A stretch of 64,000 nt of DNA from Pseudomonadota bacterium (GCA_013285445.1 CP053448.1:806001-870000); one strand, 5' to 3'; shown: positions 18,009 through 28,161, counted from the first letter of the stretch. Translations and numbers: made by a program. The notes: generated from the sequence alone by a model not told the origin.

Positions 18009-18358
18009 GATGAATGATGCCAACGCAAACCGGGCGCCTGCCTGTAGGTCGGGGCCGCCTCCCCGACGGACGAGGTTCGCATCCGGCACGCGCGGCGGGA
18101 CATTCTCCGAACCGTCTCGGATGCGACCGCAACCTGCGCATCCGGCCTCCCCCGATGAATGATGCCAACGCAAACCGGGTGCCCGTCCGTAGGTCGGGGC
18201 CGCGTCCCCGACGGACGAGGTTCGCATCCGGCACGCGCGGCGGGACATTCTCCGAACCGTCTCGGATGCGACCGCAACCTGCGCATCCGGCCTCCCCCGA
18301 TGAATGATGCCAACGCAAACCGGGCGCCTGCCTGTAGGTCGGGGCCGCGTCCCCGACG
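18009..18358. repeat. 145-bp tandem repeat, about 2.4 copies, with REP-like palindromes
   Basis: The unit starting ATGAATGATGCCAACGCAAA recurs at intervals of exactly 145 bp (near 18009, 18154 and 18299); the third copy is partial. Each unit contains the palindrome GGTCGGGGCCGCGTCCCCGAC (or a variant). Another related palindrome (GTCGGGGATGCGACCCCGAC) occurs at 17946-17965. The 145-bp period breaks any reading frame, so open frames through it are spurious. It fills the 476-bp space between the amidase and the amidohydrolase. Confidence 0.9.
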
Positions 18359-18385
18359 GACGACATGTCGGCCTTGCGCAATCGG

Positions 18386-19717
18386 TCAGTCGTCGCCGTC
18401 AGCTCGTTCGGCGATGGCCGCCAACGCTTCGTCGAGTCGCTTGCGGTCGAACCATGTGCCGGCGCGCATCACGCCCACAATCGAGCGGGTATGACCGATG
18501 TCTTCGAGCGGATTGGCCGCCAGCAGCACCAGGTCGGCCACGCAGCCGGGCTCAAGACATCCCCGGTTCGATTCGCCCAGATACTGCGCCACGTTGAGCG
18601 TGCCGGTAGCCAGCGCCTCGGCTGGCGTCAGGCCGGCGGCGACGTAGGTGGCCAGCTCGTGGTGAATCGCATCGCCGGGAATGCTCAGAATCTGGGGTGA
18701 GTCGGCGCCGAGCAGAATCGGCGCGCCGGCCTGGTGCAGGGCGCCGATCAGTTCTCGCCGGATGCTCACGAACCGCTCGCCGGCACCTTCCGGAAACTGC
18801 TCACGGAGCTGACCGGCGCGCTCGCGCCACTGCCTGGCCGTCTCCGCCGGAATCCAGCGCATTGCGTCGCGCTGCATCAGCGCGTCGATGTCGCCGGCCG
18901 CCCAGTTCTCGATCAGGCTCTGGGTCGGCACGTTGGCGATACCGGCCTCGGCGGTACGCTGCGCCAGACCGGGAATGCGATCCGCGTTCATGCCGGCAAT
19001 CAGGTTGACCCCGAACAGGCCGGGGTCCGTGCCGAACAGCGCGTGGTCTTCCGGCACCATGTCCTGCGCATAACCATCGAGATGATCGATGGTGCCCTGG
19101 TTCGAGGCCAGCACCCGCTCGAGCCCGACCGCCACGGAGACATGACCGGAGTAATCGATGCCCAGGTGATCGGCGGCCCGGGTGATCGCGTCGAAGGCCT
19201 CCGGCCACAGGCCCGGGTGGAGCTTGAGCAGGTCATAGCCGGCCTCCTGCTGGGCCAGCACCATGCGTTGCGCGCCGTCCGGCGAGCTCACCGAACTGCC
19301 GTTGAATGAGGGCCCGGAGGTGATCAGCCGTGGCCCGGGAATCTCGCCGGCTGCCAGCCGTTGCTTCAGATCCAGGTGGCCAGGCTCTCCGAGCATGCCG
19401 CGAATGGTGGTGATGCCATGGGCCAGCCACAGCATCAGCGTATCGTGGACCAGCAGCTCCCCGACGCGCATTGGCGGCACGTGGGCATGCATCTCCGCCA
19501 GGCCGGGAATCAGAAAGCCGGGTTCTGCAACGATCTGATCCGGTACATCGACCTGGTCCGGGTCGACGATAAATCCATCGCGAACGCCGACGCGCCGCGG
19601 CTCCGATACGCTGGCGCCGGCGATATCCACCAGCCGAACCTCCTCGAACACCAGCGTCCTTGCGCCGAGCGGCAGGGCTGCCACCAGGAGTGCACTTGCC
19701 AGGATGATTCGCATCAT
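18386..19717 (-). CDS. Secreted amidohydrolase-family metal hydrolase
   Basis: 443 residues with a signal peptide (MMRIILASALLVAALPLGA) and an amidohydrolase TIM barrel. The metal-binding HxH is in LAEMHAHVPP, with further ligands in HPGLWPEAF, YSGHVSVA and the Asp of LLGADSPQ. It resembles imidazolonepropionase-like or prolidase-like periplasmic hydrolases of unknown substrate. Start ATG 19717 is preceded by a perfect GGAGGT. It stands alone, flanked by the tandem repeat downstream and the divergent pcm-like gene upstream. Confidence 0.82.
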   Translation of the reverse strand: MMRIILASALLVAALPLGARTLVFEEVRLVDIAGASVSEPRRVGVRDGFIVDPDQVDVPDQIVAEPGFLIPGLAEMHAHVPPMRVGELLVHDTLMLWLAHGITTIRGMLGEPGHLDLKQRLAAGEIPGPRLITSGPSFNGSSVSSPDGAQRMVLAQQEAGYDLLKLHPGLWPEAFDAITRAADHLGIDYSGHVSVAVGLERVLASNQGTIDHLDGYAQDMVPEDHALFGTDPGLFGVNLIAGMNADRIPGLAQRTAEAGIANVPTQSLIENWAAGDIDALMQRDAMRWIPAETARQWRERAGQLREQFPEGAGERFVSIRRELIGALHQAGAPILLGADSPQILSIPGDAIHHELATYVAAGLTPAEALATGTLNVAQYLGESNRGCLEPGCVADLVLLAANPLEDIGHTRSIVGVMRAGTWFDRKRLDEALAAIAERADGDD

Positions 19718-19863
19718 ATGACCTCCGCGATCCGGATTGTCTTTCAGTTTCCGATCATACTGCCATATCCGGCCCGGCCAGACCCGGATTCGCCGCACCG
19801 ATCGACAGACCCGTCGCGTGGCTTCTGTGACCTCCGGCACGGTCGAAACGCAGCCGGGGGCGT

Positions 19864-19869
19864 TACAAT
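19864..19869 (+). promoter_or_regulatory. Candidate -10 hexamer for the pcm-like/tolC unit
   Basis: TACAAT at 19864-19869, 40 bp before the pcm-like start. The same hexamer is found before rpe (near 27375) and before trpE (31981-31986). The -35 is poor in all three. Confidence 0.3.
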
Positions 19870-19908
19870 ATGCCGGCATTGTGCCCATTCCCGACAATAG
19901 TGAATTCG

Positions 19909-20568
19909 ATGTCAACCCGTCTTGAGCAAGCGCGCGAGAACATGGTCGAGCAGCAGGTCAGAACCTGGGAGGTACTGGACCCCGGGGTGCTGGACGCGTT
20001 GCGGACCGTGCCGCGAGAGGACTTCGTGCCGGCCGAGTACCGGCGGCTCGCCTTTTCCGACCTGCGAGTACCGATCGGCGAAGGCCAGGTGATGATGCGC
20101 CCGATCGAGGAAGGCCGCATGCTGCAGTCGCTTGAAATTGAGCCGGGCCAGCGCGTGCTCGAAATCGGCACGGGCTCCGGTTTCACCGCGGCCTGCCTGG
20201 TGCATCTCGGCGCTCAGGTGGTCTCGGTCGAGATCAGCGAGCAGCTGGCCGAGGCTGCCCGTCGTCGGCTGGGCAAGCTGGCCGTCGAAGGCGTTGAGGT
20301 TTGCCAGGCCGATGCGCTGGGAGAATGGGCCCCGGATGGCCCCTTTGACGCCGTGGTTTCGACTGGTTCGGCCGCGGCCATTCCTGATCGTTTCCGCCAG
20401 TGGGTCGGGGTTGGCGGAAGACTGTTCGCGGTGCGTGGATTCAGTCCGGTGATGGAAGCCGTATGTCTGACCCGCATCAGCGAACAGCACTGGTACGAGG
20501 ACAGTCTGTTCGAGACCGATCTTCCGCGTCTGGTTGGCGCCGAGGACAAACCGGTCTTTCGCTTTTGA
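19909..20568 (+). CDS. Protein-L-isoaspartate O-methyltransferase-like protein
   Basis: 219 residues, SAM-dependent methyltransferase of the Pcm family. It shows MVEQQVRTWEV, a VPREDFVPAEYRRLA-like segment, PIGEGQVMMRP and motif I VLEIGTGSGFTAA. Many gammaproteobacteria carry such a divergent Pcm paralogue directly before tolC, as here (26-bp gap). The canonical Thr-Ile-Ser-Gln-Pro motif reads IGEGQVMMRP, so true isoaspartate repair activity is uncertain. Confidence 0.83.
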   Translation: MSTRLEQARENMVEQQVRTWEVLDPGVLDALRTVPREDFVPAEYRRLAFSDLRVPIGEGQVMMRPIEEGRMLQSLEIEPGQRVLEIGTGSGFTAACLVHLGAQVVSVEISEQLAEAARRRLGKLAVEGVEVCQADALGEWAPDGPFDAVVSTGSAAAIPDRFRQWVGVGGRLFAVRGFSPVMEAVCLTRISEQHWYEDSLFETDLPRLVGAEDKPVFRF

Positions 20569-20594
20569 GGATCTCTGAAAGGTAGCTGAATCTG

Positions 20595-21944
20595 ATGATC
20601 AAGTACTCTTCCTTGGCGGTCGTCGCGATGACCGCTGGCCTGGTTGCCAATGCTCACGCCGTTGATCTGCTCGGTGTCTATGAGCTGGCCCAGTCGCACG
20701 ATGCCGAACTTCTGGCCGCCGAGCAGCAGCTGCGAGCGGCCGGCGAGATTCCGCGCCAGGCGCGGGCCAGCCTGCTGCCGTCAATCAGCGCCAGCGCGGG
20801 CAGGGATATCGGTGAGTCGCAGACCGATATCGCCGGCATGCGTATCGACTCGTCGGATAGTGATACCGAGAACTTCGGAATCAGCCTGCGCCAGACGATC
20901 TATGACGACGCCAACTATGGACGGCTCAAGCGCGGCCGGGCCGAGCTGAACGCGGCGGAGGCCCGCTACGAGGCGGCCTGGCAGGATTTCCTGCTGCGCG
21001 TGTCGCAGCGCTACTTCGATGTGCTTACGGCGCTTGATTCGGTGCGCTTCGCGCGTGCCGAGGAAACCGCGCTGAAGCGCCAGTTCGAGCAGGCCGAGCA
21101 GCGATTTGAGGTCGGGTTGTCAGCGGTCACCGACGTGCACGAGGCGCGCGCGGTCTACGATGCGGCGCGTGCCCGCGTCATTTCGGTCGAGAATCAGTTC
21201 GAGGATGCGCGCGAGGCCTTGCGTGAAGTGGCCGGCAACTGGTTCGAGAATTTTGCCCGCCTGATCGAGGAGGTGCCGCTGTACCGTCCGGAGCCCGACG
21301 ATGTGCAGGAGTGGGTGGCCATGGCGCTGGAATTCAACCCCGAAGTCCTCGCCCAGCGGGCCCAGGTCGACGTGGCCCAGGCCGACGTGCGGATTGCGCG
21401 TGCCGGCCATCTGCCCACGCTGGAGCTGTCGGGCGGATACAGCCGGTTCATCAACAATGAGTGGATTGGTCGCGATCCGGCCACGCAGCAGCCGATCACG
21501 TCCGCGGAGCTGGAAAACACCGGCTGGAACCTGGGGGTAACGCTGTCCGTGCCGCTGTTCCAGGGGTTTGCCGTCCAGTCGCGTCGACGTCAGGCCGGTT
21601 TTTCGCTCAGCGCCGCCGATCAGACGCTCAGCCAGACCGAGCGCGCGGTTGTGCGTCAGACCGAAAACGCATTTCGCGCCATCGTGGCCGGAATGCGACA
21701 GGTCGAGGCCAGGCGCCAGGCGCTGGTGTCTGCTCAAAGCGCGCTGGAAGCGACCAATGCCGGCTTCGAGGTCGGTACCCGAACGATTGTCGACGTACTT
21801 CAGTCAGAGCAGCGCCTGTTCCAGGCCGAGCGCGACTATTCCGAAGCGCGCCACCAGTTCATCCTCAGCCAGCTGCAGCTGAACCGGGCGGCCGGCGGGC
21901 TGGAGGAAGCCGATCTCGAGCGTATCAATCAGCTGTTGCGCTGA
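20595..21944 (+). CDS. tolC: TolC-family outer membrane efflux channel
   Basis: 449-residue trimeric outer-membrane channel subunit for tripartite efflux and type I secretion. The signal peptide ends at ANAHA. Two OEP repeats of alternating coiled coil and beta strands follow (about 25-220 and 225-440), with FEVGLSAVTDVHEA and FEVGTRTIVDVLQSEQ as the paired internal repeats. Start ATG 20595 with AAAGG upstream. The 3' end overlaps convergent waaA by 20 bp. Confidence 0.93.
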   Translation: MIKYSSLAVVAMTAGLVANAHAVDLLGVYELAQSHDAELLAAEQQLRAAGEIPRQARASLLPSISASAGRDIGESQTDIAGMRIDSSDSDTENFGISLRQTIYDDANYGRLKRGRAELNAAEARYEAAWQDFLLRVSQRYFDVLTALDSVRFARAEETALKRQFEQAEQRFEVGLSAVTDVHEARAVYDAARARVISVENQFEDAREALREVAGNWFENFARLIEEVPLYRPEPDDVQEWVAMALEFNPEVLAQRAQVDVAQADVRIARAGHLPTLELSGGYSRFINNEWIGRDPATQQPITSAELENTGWNLGVTLSVPLFQGFAVQSRRRQAGFSLSAADQTLSQTERAVVRQTENAFRAIVAGMRQVEARRQALVSAQSALEATNAGFEVGTRTIVDVLQSEQRLFQAERDYSEARHQFILSQLQLNRAAGGLEEADLERINQLLR

Positions 21945-23190
21945 GCAGGTCCTCGAGCTGCCTGACCGTGCGCCGCAGGCTGCCGCGGCCCTGCTCGACC
22001 ACTTCCAGCGCGTTGCCGCCGTAGTGCAGCGCCTGTTCCGGTGAGCGCCACAGTTCGATGACCGCTGCGGCCAGCTGTTGCGCGTTTTCAACCCGCATCA
22101 GCCCATCGGCTGCAATCAGCGCGTCGGCTGCTTCGGCCTGCTGGTGCAGGAAAGGTCCGGCGATCACGGGCTTGCCGCAGGCGGCCGGCTCGATGAGGTT
22201 GTGGCCGCCAATGTCGACCAGGCTGCCGCCCACAAAAGCCACCGAAGCGGCCGCGTAGCAGGCAAGCAGGGCGCCGATACGGTCGACCACGACGACCCGG
22301 GTTGCCGGGGCTATCGCCTGCTCGATGGTCTGCCAGGCCAGCCCGGCCTGGTTCAGCAACCGGGTGATCTCATCACTGCGTTCGGGGTGACGCGGTGCCA
22401 GCACAAGCAGCGCATCGGCACGTGCAGCAAGCACTTGCCGGTGGGCGTCGATGATCAGGGCCTCCTCGCCCGATCGGGTGCTGCCCGCCACCCAGGCCGG
22501 CCGTTCGCCCCAGCGAGCGCGCAGGCTTCTCACCTGCTCGCCGAGATCGGCGGGGAGCGGCATGTCGAACTTGAGATTGCCGGCAACGCGCAGTCGGTCA
22601 TCGGCAACGCCCAGTTCAGCAAAGCGCCGCGCGTCGGCCTCGGTCTGGCAGATCACCCGTGACACACCCTCCAGGGCTCGCCGAAACAACGGTCTGAAAC
22701 GACGGTACAGGCGCATGGCACGGGGCGCGAGCCGAGCATTGACCAGCACCAGCGGTAGCGCCCGTTGTTGACAGGCAATCAGCAGTTCGGGCCACAGTTC
22801 GGTTTCGGCGATCAGACCCATAGCCGGGTCGAGCCGATCCAGCCAGCGGCGCACGCGGGCGTAGCTGTCGATCGGGGCGAACAGCGTCTGGACCTGTTCA
22901 CCAAACAGGTTTTCGGCGCGCTCGCGGCCGGTTGCAGTCAGCGTGCTGACCACTACCCGGTGTTCCGGGTTGCGCCGGGCCAGCGTCCTGACCAGTCCCT
23001 GGACCCCGTTGACTTCCCCGACCGAGGCGGCATGAATCCAGATGACCGGCTTGCCCGGTGCCCGTTCGAAGCGACCGCTGCGCTCTTTCCATCGTGAACG
23101 CAGCCGGACCGGCCCGGCTGCGCGCCAGCGCAGCAGCAACAGGGCCAGCGGGCCGGCAGCAGTGGTCAACACACGGTAGACTTGAAGCAT
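21925..23190 (-). CDS. waaA: 3-deoxy-D-manno-octulosonic acid (Kdo) transferase
   Basis: Inner-membrane GT-B enzyme (421 residues) that adds Kdo to lipid IVA. N-terminal membrane anchor, then IWIHAASVGEVNG with the catalytic Glu, a TATGRERA segment, ETELWPELL, and the C-terminal nucleotide-binding part VGGSLVDIGGHNLIEPA. Start ATG 23190; 39 bp separate it from divergent lpxL, so the two lipid A genes share a compact promoter region. Confidence 0.95.
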   Translation of the reverse strand: MLQVYRVLTTAAGPLALLLLRWRAAGPVRLRSRWKERSGRFERAPGKPVIWIHAASVGEVNGVQGLVRTLARRNPEHRVVVSTLTATGRERAENLFGEQVQTLFAPIDSYARVRRWLDRLDPAMGLIAETELWPELLIACQQRALPLVLVNARLAPRAMRLYRRFRPLFRRALEGVSRVICQTEADARRFAELGVADDRLRVAGNLKFDMPLPADLGEQVRSLRARWGERPAWVAGSTRSGEEALIIDAHRQVLAARADALLVLAPRHPERSDEITRLLNQAGLAWQTIEQAIAPATRVVVVDRIGALLACYAAASVAFVGGSLVDIGGHNLIEPAACGKPVIAGPFLHQQAEAADALIAADGLMRVENAQQLAAAVIELWRSPEQALHYGGNALEVVEQGRGSLRRTVRQLEDLLSATAD

Positions 23191-23229
23191 GCTGCCGAGT
23201 GTAAAGCAAATCCAGTCGGGGGCCGCCGC

Positions 23230-24123
23230 GTGTCACGCGTCAAGCACGGTCTGACCACGCTGCTGCTGGGCCTGGCCCGAGGTCTGGGCCGGCTGCCGCC
23301 GACAGCAGCGCGCTGGCTGGTGCGCCCGCTCGCCCCGCTGCTGCGCCTGGCCATGCGCCGACGTCGGCGCATTGCCGAACGCAATCTGGTCCTGTGCTTT
23401 CCTGAGCTTGATGACAGCGCACGCCGGTGGCTGCTTCGGCTGCATTTTCGCAACCTGACTGAAATGGTGGCCGAGATGTCCATGGCCTGGAGCCGACCCG
23501 GGCGCCTGGACCGGCGTTTCGGTGCCGTTGAAGGCCTGGCCAACCTCCACGCGGCCCGCGAAAACGGCGGCGTGTTGCTGATTACCGGGCATGCCACCTG
23601 CCTGGAGCTGGCCGGCCGCCTGGTGGCCGAGCGGGTCGAGCTTGCCGGTGTCTATCGACCCCTGTCGAATTCCGCTATCGAGCGGTTTCAGAATCGCGGT
23701 CGGAGTCGCTACACCATCGCGATGTTCCCGCGCCACCGCTTGCGCGACATGATTCGCCATTTGCGCGCCGGCGGCGTGCTCTGGTACGCGCCGGACCAGG
23801 ACTTCGGTCCCGAGCGCAGTGTTTTCGCGCCGTTTTTCGGCCATCAGACGGCGACCGCCCGGGCCATTCTCGATCTGGCCCGGCTGGGGCGTGCCCGGGT
23901 GGTGCCCATGTATCCGGTCAAGGATGAGCAGAGCGGCCGGTTGACGATACACGTTGAACCGGCCTTCGATCATTTCCCCGGCGACGATGCCGTCACCGAT
24001 CTGGGGCGATTCAACGCCTTCCTCGAGCGCTGGATTCGGCAGGCACCGGGCCAGTACTACTGGGTGCACCGGCGCTTCAAGACCACGCCGGCCGGTGTGC
24101 CGTCGCGCTACCCGGAGTGCTGA
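23230..24123 (+). CDS. lpxL: Lipid A lauroyl-type acyltransferase (LpxL/HtrB family)
   Basis: About 297 residues. Transfers a secondary acyl chain to Kdo2-lipid IVA on the inner membrane. The HX4E catalytic motif is visible as GHATCLELAG; YAPDQDFG and YYWVHRRFK are the other family signatures. I start at GTG 23230 (SRVKHGLTTLLLG), with a GGGGG ribosome site; a TTG at 23182 would overlap waaA. Whether it is LpxL or LpxM cannot be settled from sequence alone. Confidence 0.9.
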   Translation: MSRVKHGLTTLLLGLARGLGRLPPTAARWLVRPLAPLLRLAMRRRRRIAERNLVLCFPELDDSARRWLLRLHFRNLTEMVAEMSMAWSRPGRLDRRFGAVEGLANLHAARENGGVLLITGHATCLELAGRLVAERVELAGVYRPLSNSAIERFQNRGRSRYTIAMFPRHRLRDMIRHLRAGGVLWYAPDQDFGPERSVFAPFFGHQTATARAILDLARLGRARVVPMYPVKDEQSGRLTIHVEPAFDHFPGDDAVTDLGRFNAFLERWIRQAPGQYYWVHRRFKTTPAGVPSRYPEC

Positions 24124-24130
24124 TCGACGC

Positions 24131-25228
24131 ATGAATACTGTTGTTCAACGCATTCTGTTCGCGCCCGCCAGCGGGCCCGCGGGATCCGGTGAGTACTTCC
24201 GGTGCCTGTGCCTGGCCCAAGCCATGAAACGGCGCTTGCCCGGGCTCGACGTACATTTTCTGCTCCATCGCGAGGCCAGACTCGAGCATGACCCTGACCT
24301 GACCTACCATGAACTGCAGGCGACTCCTTCCCTGGCCGGCAATGAGGCAACCGAGACGATTCGCCGCCTGCGGCCGGCCCTGGGCGTGTTCGACTGCTCC
24401 GGGCGCGTGCGCCATCTCGCGGAGGTGCGCGCAACCGGCGGGCGCACGGCCTGGATCAGCAACCGCCCCTCGCAGCGTCAGCGCGGTTTCCGGCCCAGGC
24501 GTCTGCGCGTGCTGGATCTTCATCTGATCATGGATTCGGGCAATCCGATGCCGCGACTGGGGCCGCTTGAAAAACTGCTGCTGGCCGTGTTTCCCCGCAC
24601 GCGGGTGGAGTTCATCAATCTGATTGCGCCGGAACCTGCGTCGATCGAATCGAGTGCTCGGCTGGCGCGACTTGCAGACTGTGACTACGCGGTGTTTGCC
24701 GCCGGTGGCGGCGGCTGGTCGCACGACAATCGGCCGGTTCCAGAGATCCTGGTTGATGCAGCCGTGCGTTTTCACCGCGCCAGCGGCATGCAGGCCGTTG
24801 TCGTCATGGGGCCCCAGTATCGGGGAGCCGTGCGCCGCCATGACGAGGTGGAGATCATCGGCCAGGTCACGCCGGCGCAGCTGGCCGGCATTCTGAGCGG
24901 CGCCCGGCTGGCGGTCGTCGGCGCCGGCAACATGCTCAGCGCGCAGGCGCTGACCGCGGCCACGCCATGCGTGATGACGGCAGTTGGTGGCAGCGATCAG
25001 CCGCATCGCGTGGCTGACTATTCACGTCGCGGTCTGGTCGTCGGCAGCAGGCTGGAGGCAGGGACGCTGGCCGACAGCGCCTTGCAGCTGTTGCGACAAC
25101 CCGACCTGGCCAGACAGCTGGTCGAGGCCGCACAGTCGGGCGGGTTTAGGAACGATCGGGAATTGGCAGTCGACTGCCTGGTCGATCTGCTGGCCGAAAC
25201 CGGCGATCAGCCGCTGCCGCCGTCCTGA
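24131..25228 (+). CDS. GT-B glycosyltransferase, MurG/GT28-like
   Basis: 365 residues starting at ATG 24131, 7 bp after lpxL. The N-terminal half opens RILFAPASGPAGSGEYFR, a typical acceptor-domain start; the C-terminal half has a nucleotide-sugar binding pattern (AAGGGGWSHDNRPV, GQVTPAQLAGILSGARLAVVGAGNMLSAQAL, then GGSDQPHRV). It resembles glycosyltransferase family 28 C-terminal domains and PseG-like proteins. Context (lpxL, waaA, waaL) suggests LPS core or another surface glycan, but the sugar is unknown. Overlaps convergent waaL by 22 bp. Confidence 0.72.
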   Translation: MNTVVQRILFAPASGPAGSGEYFRCLCLAQAMKRRLPGLDVHFLLHREARLEHDPDLTYHELQATPSLAGNEATETIRRLRPALGVFDCSGRVRHLAEVRATGGRTAWISNRPSQRQRGFRPRRLRVLDLHLIMDSGNPMPRLGPLEKLLLAVFPRTRVEFINLIAPEPASIESSARLARLADCDYAVFAAGGGGWSHDNRPVPEILVDAAVRFHRASGMQAVVVMGPQYRGAVRRHDEVEIIGQVTPAQLAGILSGARLAVVGAGNMLSAQALTAATPCVMTAVGGSDQPHRVADYSRRGLVVGSRLEAGTLADSALQLLRQPDLARQLVEAAQSGGFRNDRELAVDCLVDLLAETGDQPLPPS

Positions 25229-26490
25229 TCGCCTGGACGCGCCGACAGCCCCAGCGTCAGGCCGATCAGCAGGCTAAACCACACGACGCCGGCGCTGCGC
25301 TCGAAAACGGATTCACTCAGCGCCATCGAGGCCATGACGGTGGCCACGGCCAGCGCGCACCAGGCCAATTGGCGCTGCTGCAAGGATTCCGAGCGCAGCC
25401 TCGACCAGGCGGTCATGATCGGCGTGAACATGAGCAGGATCTGCAGCACCAGCCCGGGGATGCCCAGCATCAGCATGGTCGAGAGAAAGGCATTGTGCGG
25501 GTGCGTGTAGTCGAGCAGGAACGGACTGTACCGACCGGAGGCGACGCCTGCTTCCAGCGCATCCCGAAAGGCCTGCGGTCCGACGCCCAGCCAGGGCCGT
25601 TCGGCGATCAGCGAGACGGCAATCTGCCACATCTGGATGCGCCGGCCGATTGCGCCGTCAGCCTGAACGCCTTGCCCGATCTGGTGTAATTCCTGGACGG
25701 TATCGGCCAGGCGCTCCTGGGTTGGCAGCAGCGGCGTCAGCAGCACGAGCAGGCACAGCGCACCCGCACCCACAGGCACGCCCAGACGCCAGGCGGGCCG
25801 GTAGCGTCGGCCGATGGTCGGCACGTAAACCAGCAGCATGACGGGTATGGCAATCCAGGCGCCGCGCGATCCGGACAGCGCGTTGGCCAGCAGCGCCAGG
25901 CCAGCACCCCCGGCCGCCAGACCGCGGATGTGCGGGGGTTGTTCCGGATCGGCGATGCGGGGCAACAGCATCAGGCAGAAGGCCAGGGACAGGCCGCCGA
26001 AATAGATCGGGTTGGTCGGGCCCTCGACGCGGCCCTCATAGTGACCGACCTGGCCCGACAGCACATACCACAGCGCGTAGATACCGGCGCCCCACGCGCC
26101 GATGGTCAGGCCGTGCCACCAGGCCGGCGCCAGATTCCGGCAGCGTCGGACCAGCAACAGGACCACAATGGCGCCGAGCAGTTTCGGCACGCGCTGGGCG
26201 CTGCGCTCGCCGGCATCGGGCAGGCCGTGCAGCCACCAGGCCGCCCACCAGGCAAGGACCAGCGCCAGTGAGACGATCACGAACGCAGTCTCCGCGCGGC
26301 TCAGCCCGGGTCGACGCCAGCCGCCGCTGCCGGCCAGCCACCACAGGCCGAGCAGACTGAGCAACAGGAAACCGGTGTCCTGTGCGTTGGGGACGATCAG
26401 TCCGGTCGCCAGGGTGACCAGAATCACGCCGGCGGTGATCTGCGACACCCGTCCTCCCGGCCGAGGAGCCGCGCAGTCGAGCTCAGACAT
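25207..26490 (-). CDS. waaL: O-antigen ligase/polymerase family membrane protein
   Basis: 427 residues, about 11-12 transmembrane helices, with the Wzy_C/WaaL-type periplasmic loop between about residues 255 and 340. It includes [26 protein letters not shown] and [21 protein letters not shown]. The His in THPHN and the GVGP segment are typical of ligases that join O-antigen to lipid A-core. The start codon overlaps the purC stop, so it is read with purC, an unusual pairing. A polymerase (Wzy) role cannot be excluded. Confidence 0.82.
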   Translation of the reverse strand: MSELDCAAPRPGGRVSQITAGVILVTLATGLIVPNAQDTGFLLLSLLGLWWLAGSGGWRRPGLSRAETAFVIVSLALVLAWWAAWWLHGLPDAGERSAQRVPKLLGAIVVLLLVRRCRNLAPAWWHGLTIGAWGAGIYALWYVLSGQVGHYEGRVEGPTNPIYFGGLSLAFCLMLLPRIADPEQPPHIRGLAAGGAGLALLANALSGSRGAWIAIPVMLLVYVPTIGRRYRPAWRLGVPVGAGALCLLVLLTPLLPTQERLADTVQELHQIGQGVQADGAIGRRIQMWQIAVSLIAERPWLGVGPQAFRDALEAGVASGRYSPFLLDYTHPHNAFLSTMLMLGIPGLVLQILLMFTPIMTAWSRLRSESLQQRQLAWCALAVATVMASMALSESVFERSAGVVWFSLLIGLTLGLSARPGDQDGGSG

Positions 26491-27364
26491 CCGAACCGAT
26501 CAGTCGTCGCTCGGCCTCGAGGTAGCGCTGGCGGGTCTGCTCGACAATCTCCGGCGGCAGCGCCGGTCCCGGCGCGGTCTTGTCCCAGTCCAGTGTTTCC
26601 AGGTAGTCGCGCACGAACTGCTTGTCATAACTCGGCGGGCTGATGCCCAGCTGCCACGAGTCCACCGGCCAGAAGCGCGAGCTGTCGGGCGTCAGGACTT
26701 CATCGATCAGGTAGAGCCGGGCCTGTCTGTCGGTGCCGAACTCGAACTTGGTATCGGCGATGATGATGCCGCGGTCCCGCGCATAGGCCGCTGCGCGACG
26801 ATACAGCGACAGGCTGATGTCGCGCACGCGAATGGCCAGCTCCGGCCCGACGATGGACTGCGTCGCGGCGAAATCGATATTCTCGTCGTGACTGCCGGCG
26901 GCTGCCTTGGTCGAGGGCGTGAAGATGGGCTCGGGGAGGGTGGCCGCCTGCTCCAGGCCGGCGGGCAGCGCAATGCCGCAAATCGCGCCCGTGGCCTGAT
27001 ATTCCTTCCAGCCAGACCCGGCCAGATAGCCGCGCACGACCGCTTCGATCGGCAGCGGGCGCAGACGCCGGACCAGCATGCTGCGCGGCTCAAGCTGATC
27101 GGCGAGGTCGCGATCGCCGACAACGCCGGCAAGATCGTCGTCGAGCAGATGATTGGCGACATGGTCGGCAAACTGGGCAAACCAGAATCTGGAGATGCGC
27201 GTGAGGACCTTGCCCTTGTCGGGAATCGCGTCGGGCAGGACCACGTCGAATGCCGAGAGGCGGTCGGATGCAACGATCAGCAGGCGCTCGTCATCGACGG
27301 CGTAAATGTCGCGCACCTTGCCCTGGTGCAGCAGGTCCAGCGGTGGCGCGGGATAGTGGCTCAC
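26483..27364 (-). CDS. purC: SAICAR synthase (phosphoribosylaminoimidazole-succinocarboxamide synthase)
   Basis: ATP-dependent ligase joining CAIR and aspartate in purine synthesis. Signatures: [52 protein letters not shown] and [13 protein letters not shown]. The roughly 295-residue form with this insert pattern matches the longer bacterial/yeast-type enzyme. GTG 27364 ([11 protein letters not shown]) is my preferred start; TTG 27379 is possible. Divergent from rpe, 55 bp apart. Confidence 0.94.
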   Translation of the reverse strand: MSHYPAPPLDLLHQGKVRDIYAVDDERLLIVASDRLSAFDVVLPDAIPDKGKVLTRISRFWFAQFADHVANHLLDDDLAGVVGDRDLADQLEPRSMLVRRLRPLPIEAVVRGYLAGSGWKEYQATGAICGIALPAGLEQAATLPEPIFTPSTKAAAGSHDENIDFAATQSIVGPELAIRVRDISLSLYRRAAAYARDRGIIIADTKFEFGTDRQARLYLIDEVLTPDSSRFWPVDSWQLGISPPSYDKQFVRDYLETLDWDKTAPGPALPPEIVEQTRQRYLEAERRLIGSDV

Positions 27365-27419
27365 TTTTGGCGGGTACAATATTCAGCCAGTCCCGGATTA
27401 TACGCGTGAGTCCGTTTCC

Positions 27420-28076
27420 ATGAAGCAATCGACCGTCATTGCACCGTCCATCCTGTCCGCCGATTTCGCCCGCCTGGGCGAGGAAGTCGCAACCGTGCTC
27501 GAAGCGGGCGCCGACTGGATCCACTTCGACGTGATGGACAATCACTATGTCCCCAACCTGACCATCGGGCCGATGGTCTGCCAGGCGCTGAGGCACCACG
27601 GCATCTCCGCGCCCATCGACGTGCACCTGATGGTCAAGCCGGTCGACCGCATCATCCCGGACTTCGCGAAGGCCGGCGCGAGCGTGATCAGCTTCCACCC
27701 GGAGGCCAGCGAACACGTCGACCGCACGCTTGCGCTCATTCGCGAGCAGGGCTGCAAGGCCGGTCTGGTGTTCAATCCGGCCACGCCGCTCGACCGGCTC
27801 GAGTGGGTCATCGACAAGGTTGACCTGGTGCTGATCATGTCGGTCAATCCCGGCTTCGGCGGTCAGAAATTCATTCCCGCCGCGCTCGAAAAGCTGCGTC
27901 AGGCCAGAAGGATCATTGACGACTCCGGCCGCGATATCCGTCTGGAAATCGACGGCGGGGTCAAGCCCGACAACGCCGCCGAAATCCGCCAGGCCGGGGC
28001 GGACACGCTGGTGGCCGGGTCGGCCATCTTCGGCGCCGAGGACTATGCTGCGGTTGTCCGTGCGCTGCGCGGATGA
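27420..28076 (+). CDS. rpe: Ribulose-phosphate 3-epimerase
   Basis: Pentose-phosphate enzyme interconverting ribulose-5-P and xylulose-5-P. 218-residue TIM barrel with [13 protein letters not shown], the metal His/Asp in [35 protein letters not shown] and a C-terminal [23 protein letters not shown] phosphate site. Start ATG 27420. In this group of bacteria rpe commonly precedes trpE; here a 1254-aa surface-protein gene separates them. Confidence 0.96.
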   Translation: MKQSTVIAPSILSADFARLGEEVATVLEAGADWIHFDVMDNHYVPNLTIGPMVCQALRHHGISAPIDVHLMVKPVDRIIPDFAKAGASVISFHPEASEHVDRTLALIREQGCKAGLVFNPATPLDRLEWVIDKVDLVLIMSVNPGFGGQKFIPAALEKLRQARRIIDDSGRDIRLEIDGGVKPDNAAEIRQAGADTLVAGSAIFGAEDYAAVVRALRG

Positions 28077-28161
28077 GCGGGCCGGGCTTGCGCCGGCCGA
28101 TAGGCGTCGACATACTGTGGGTTGCGGGCACGGGGAGGTCCGTGCAAGCCAAGGGAGCACG

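Noticed and set aside
18009..18358. CRISPR array
   Set aside because: Repeats are 145 bp and contiguous, with no unique spacers of constant length and no cas genes.
17980..18381. Open frames through the 145-bp repeats
   Set aside because: The period is not a multiple of three, and the peptides are low-complexity readings of palindromes.
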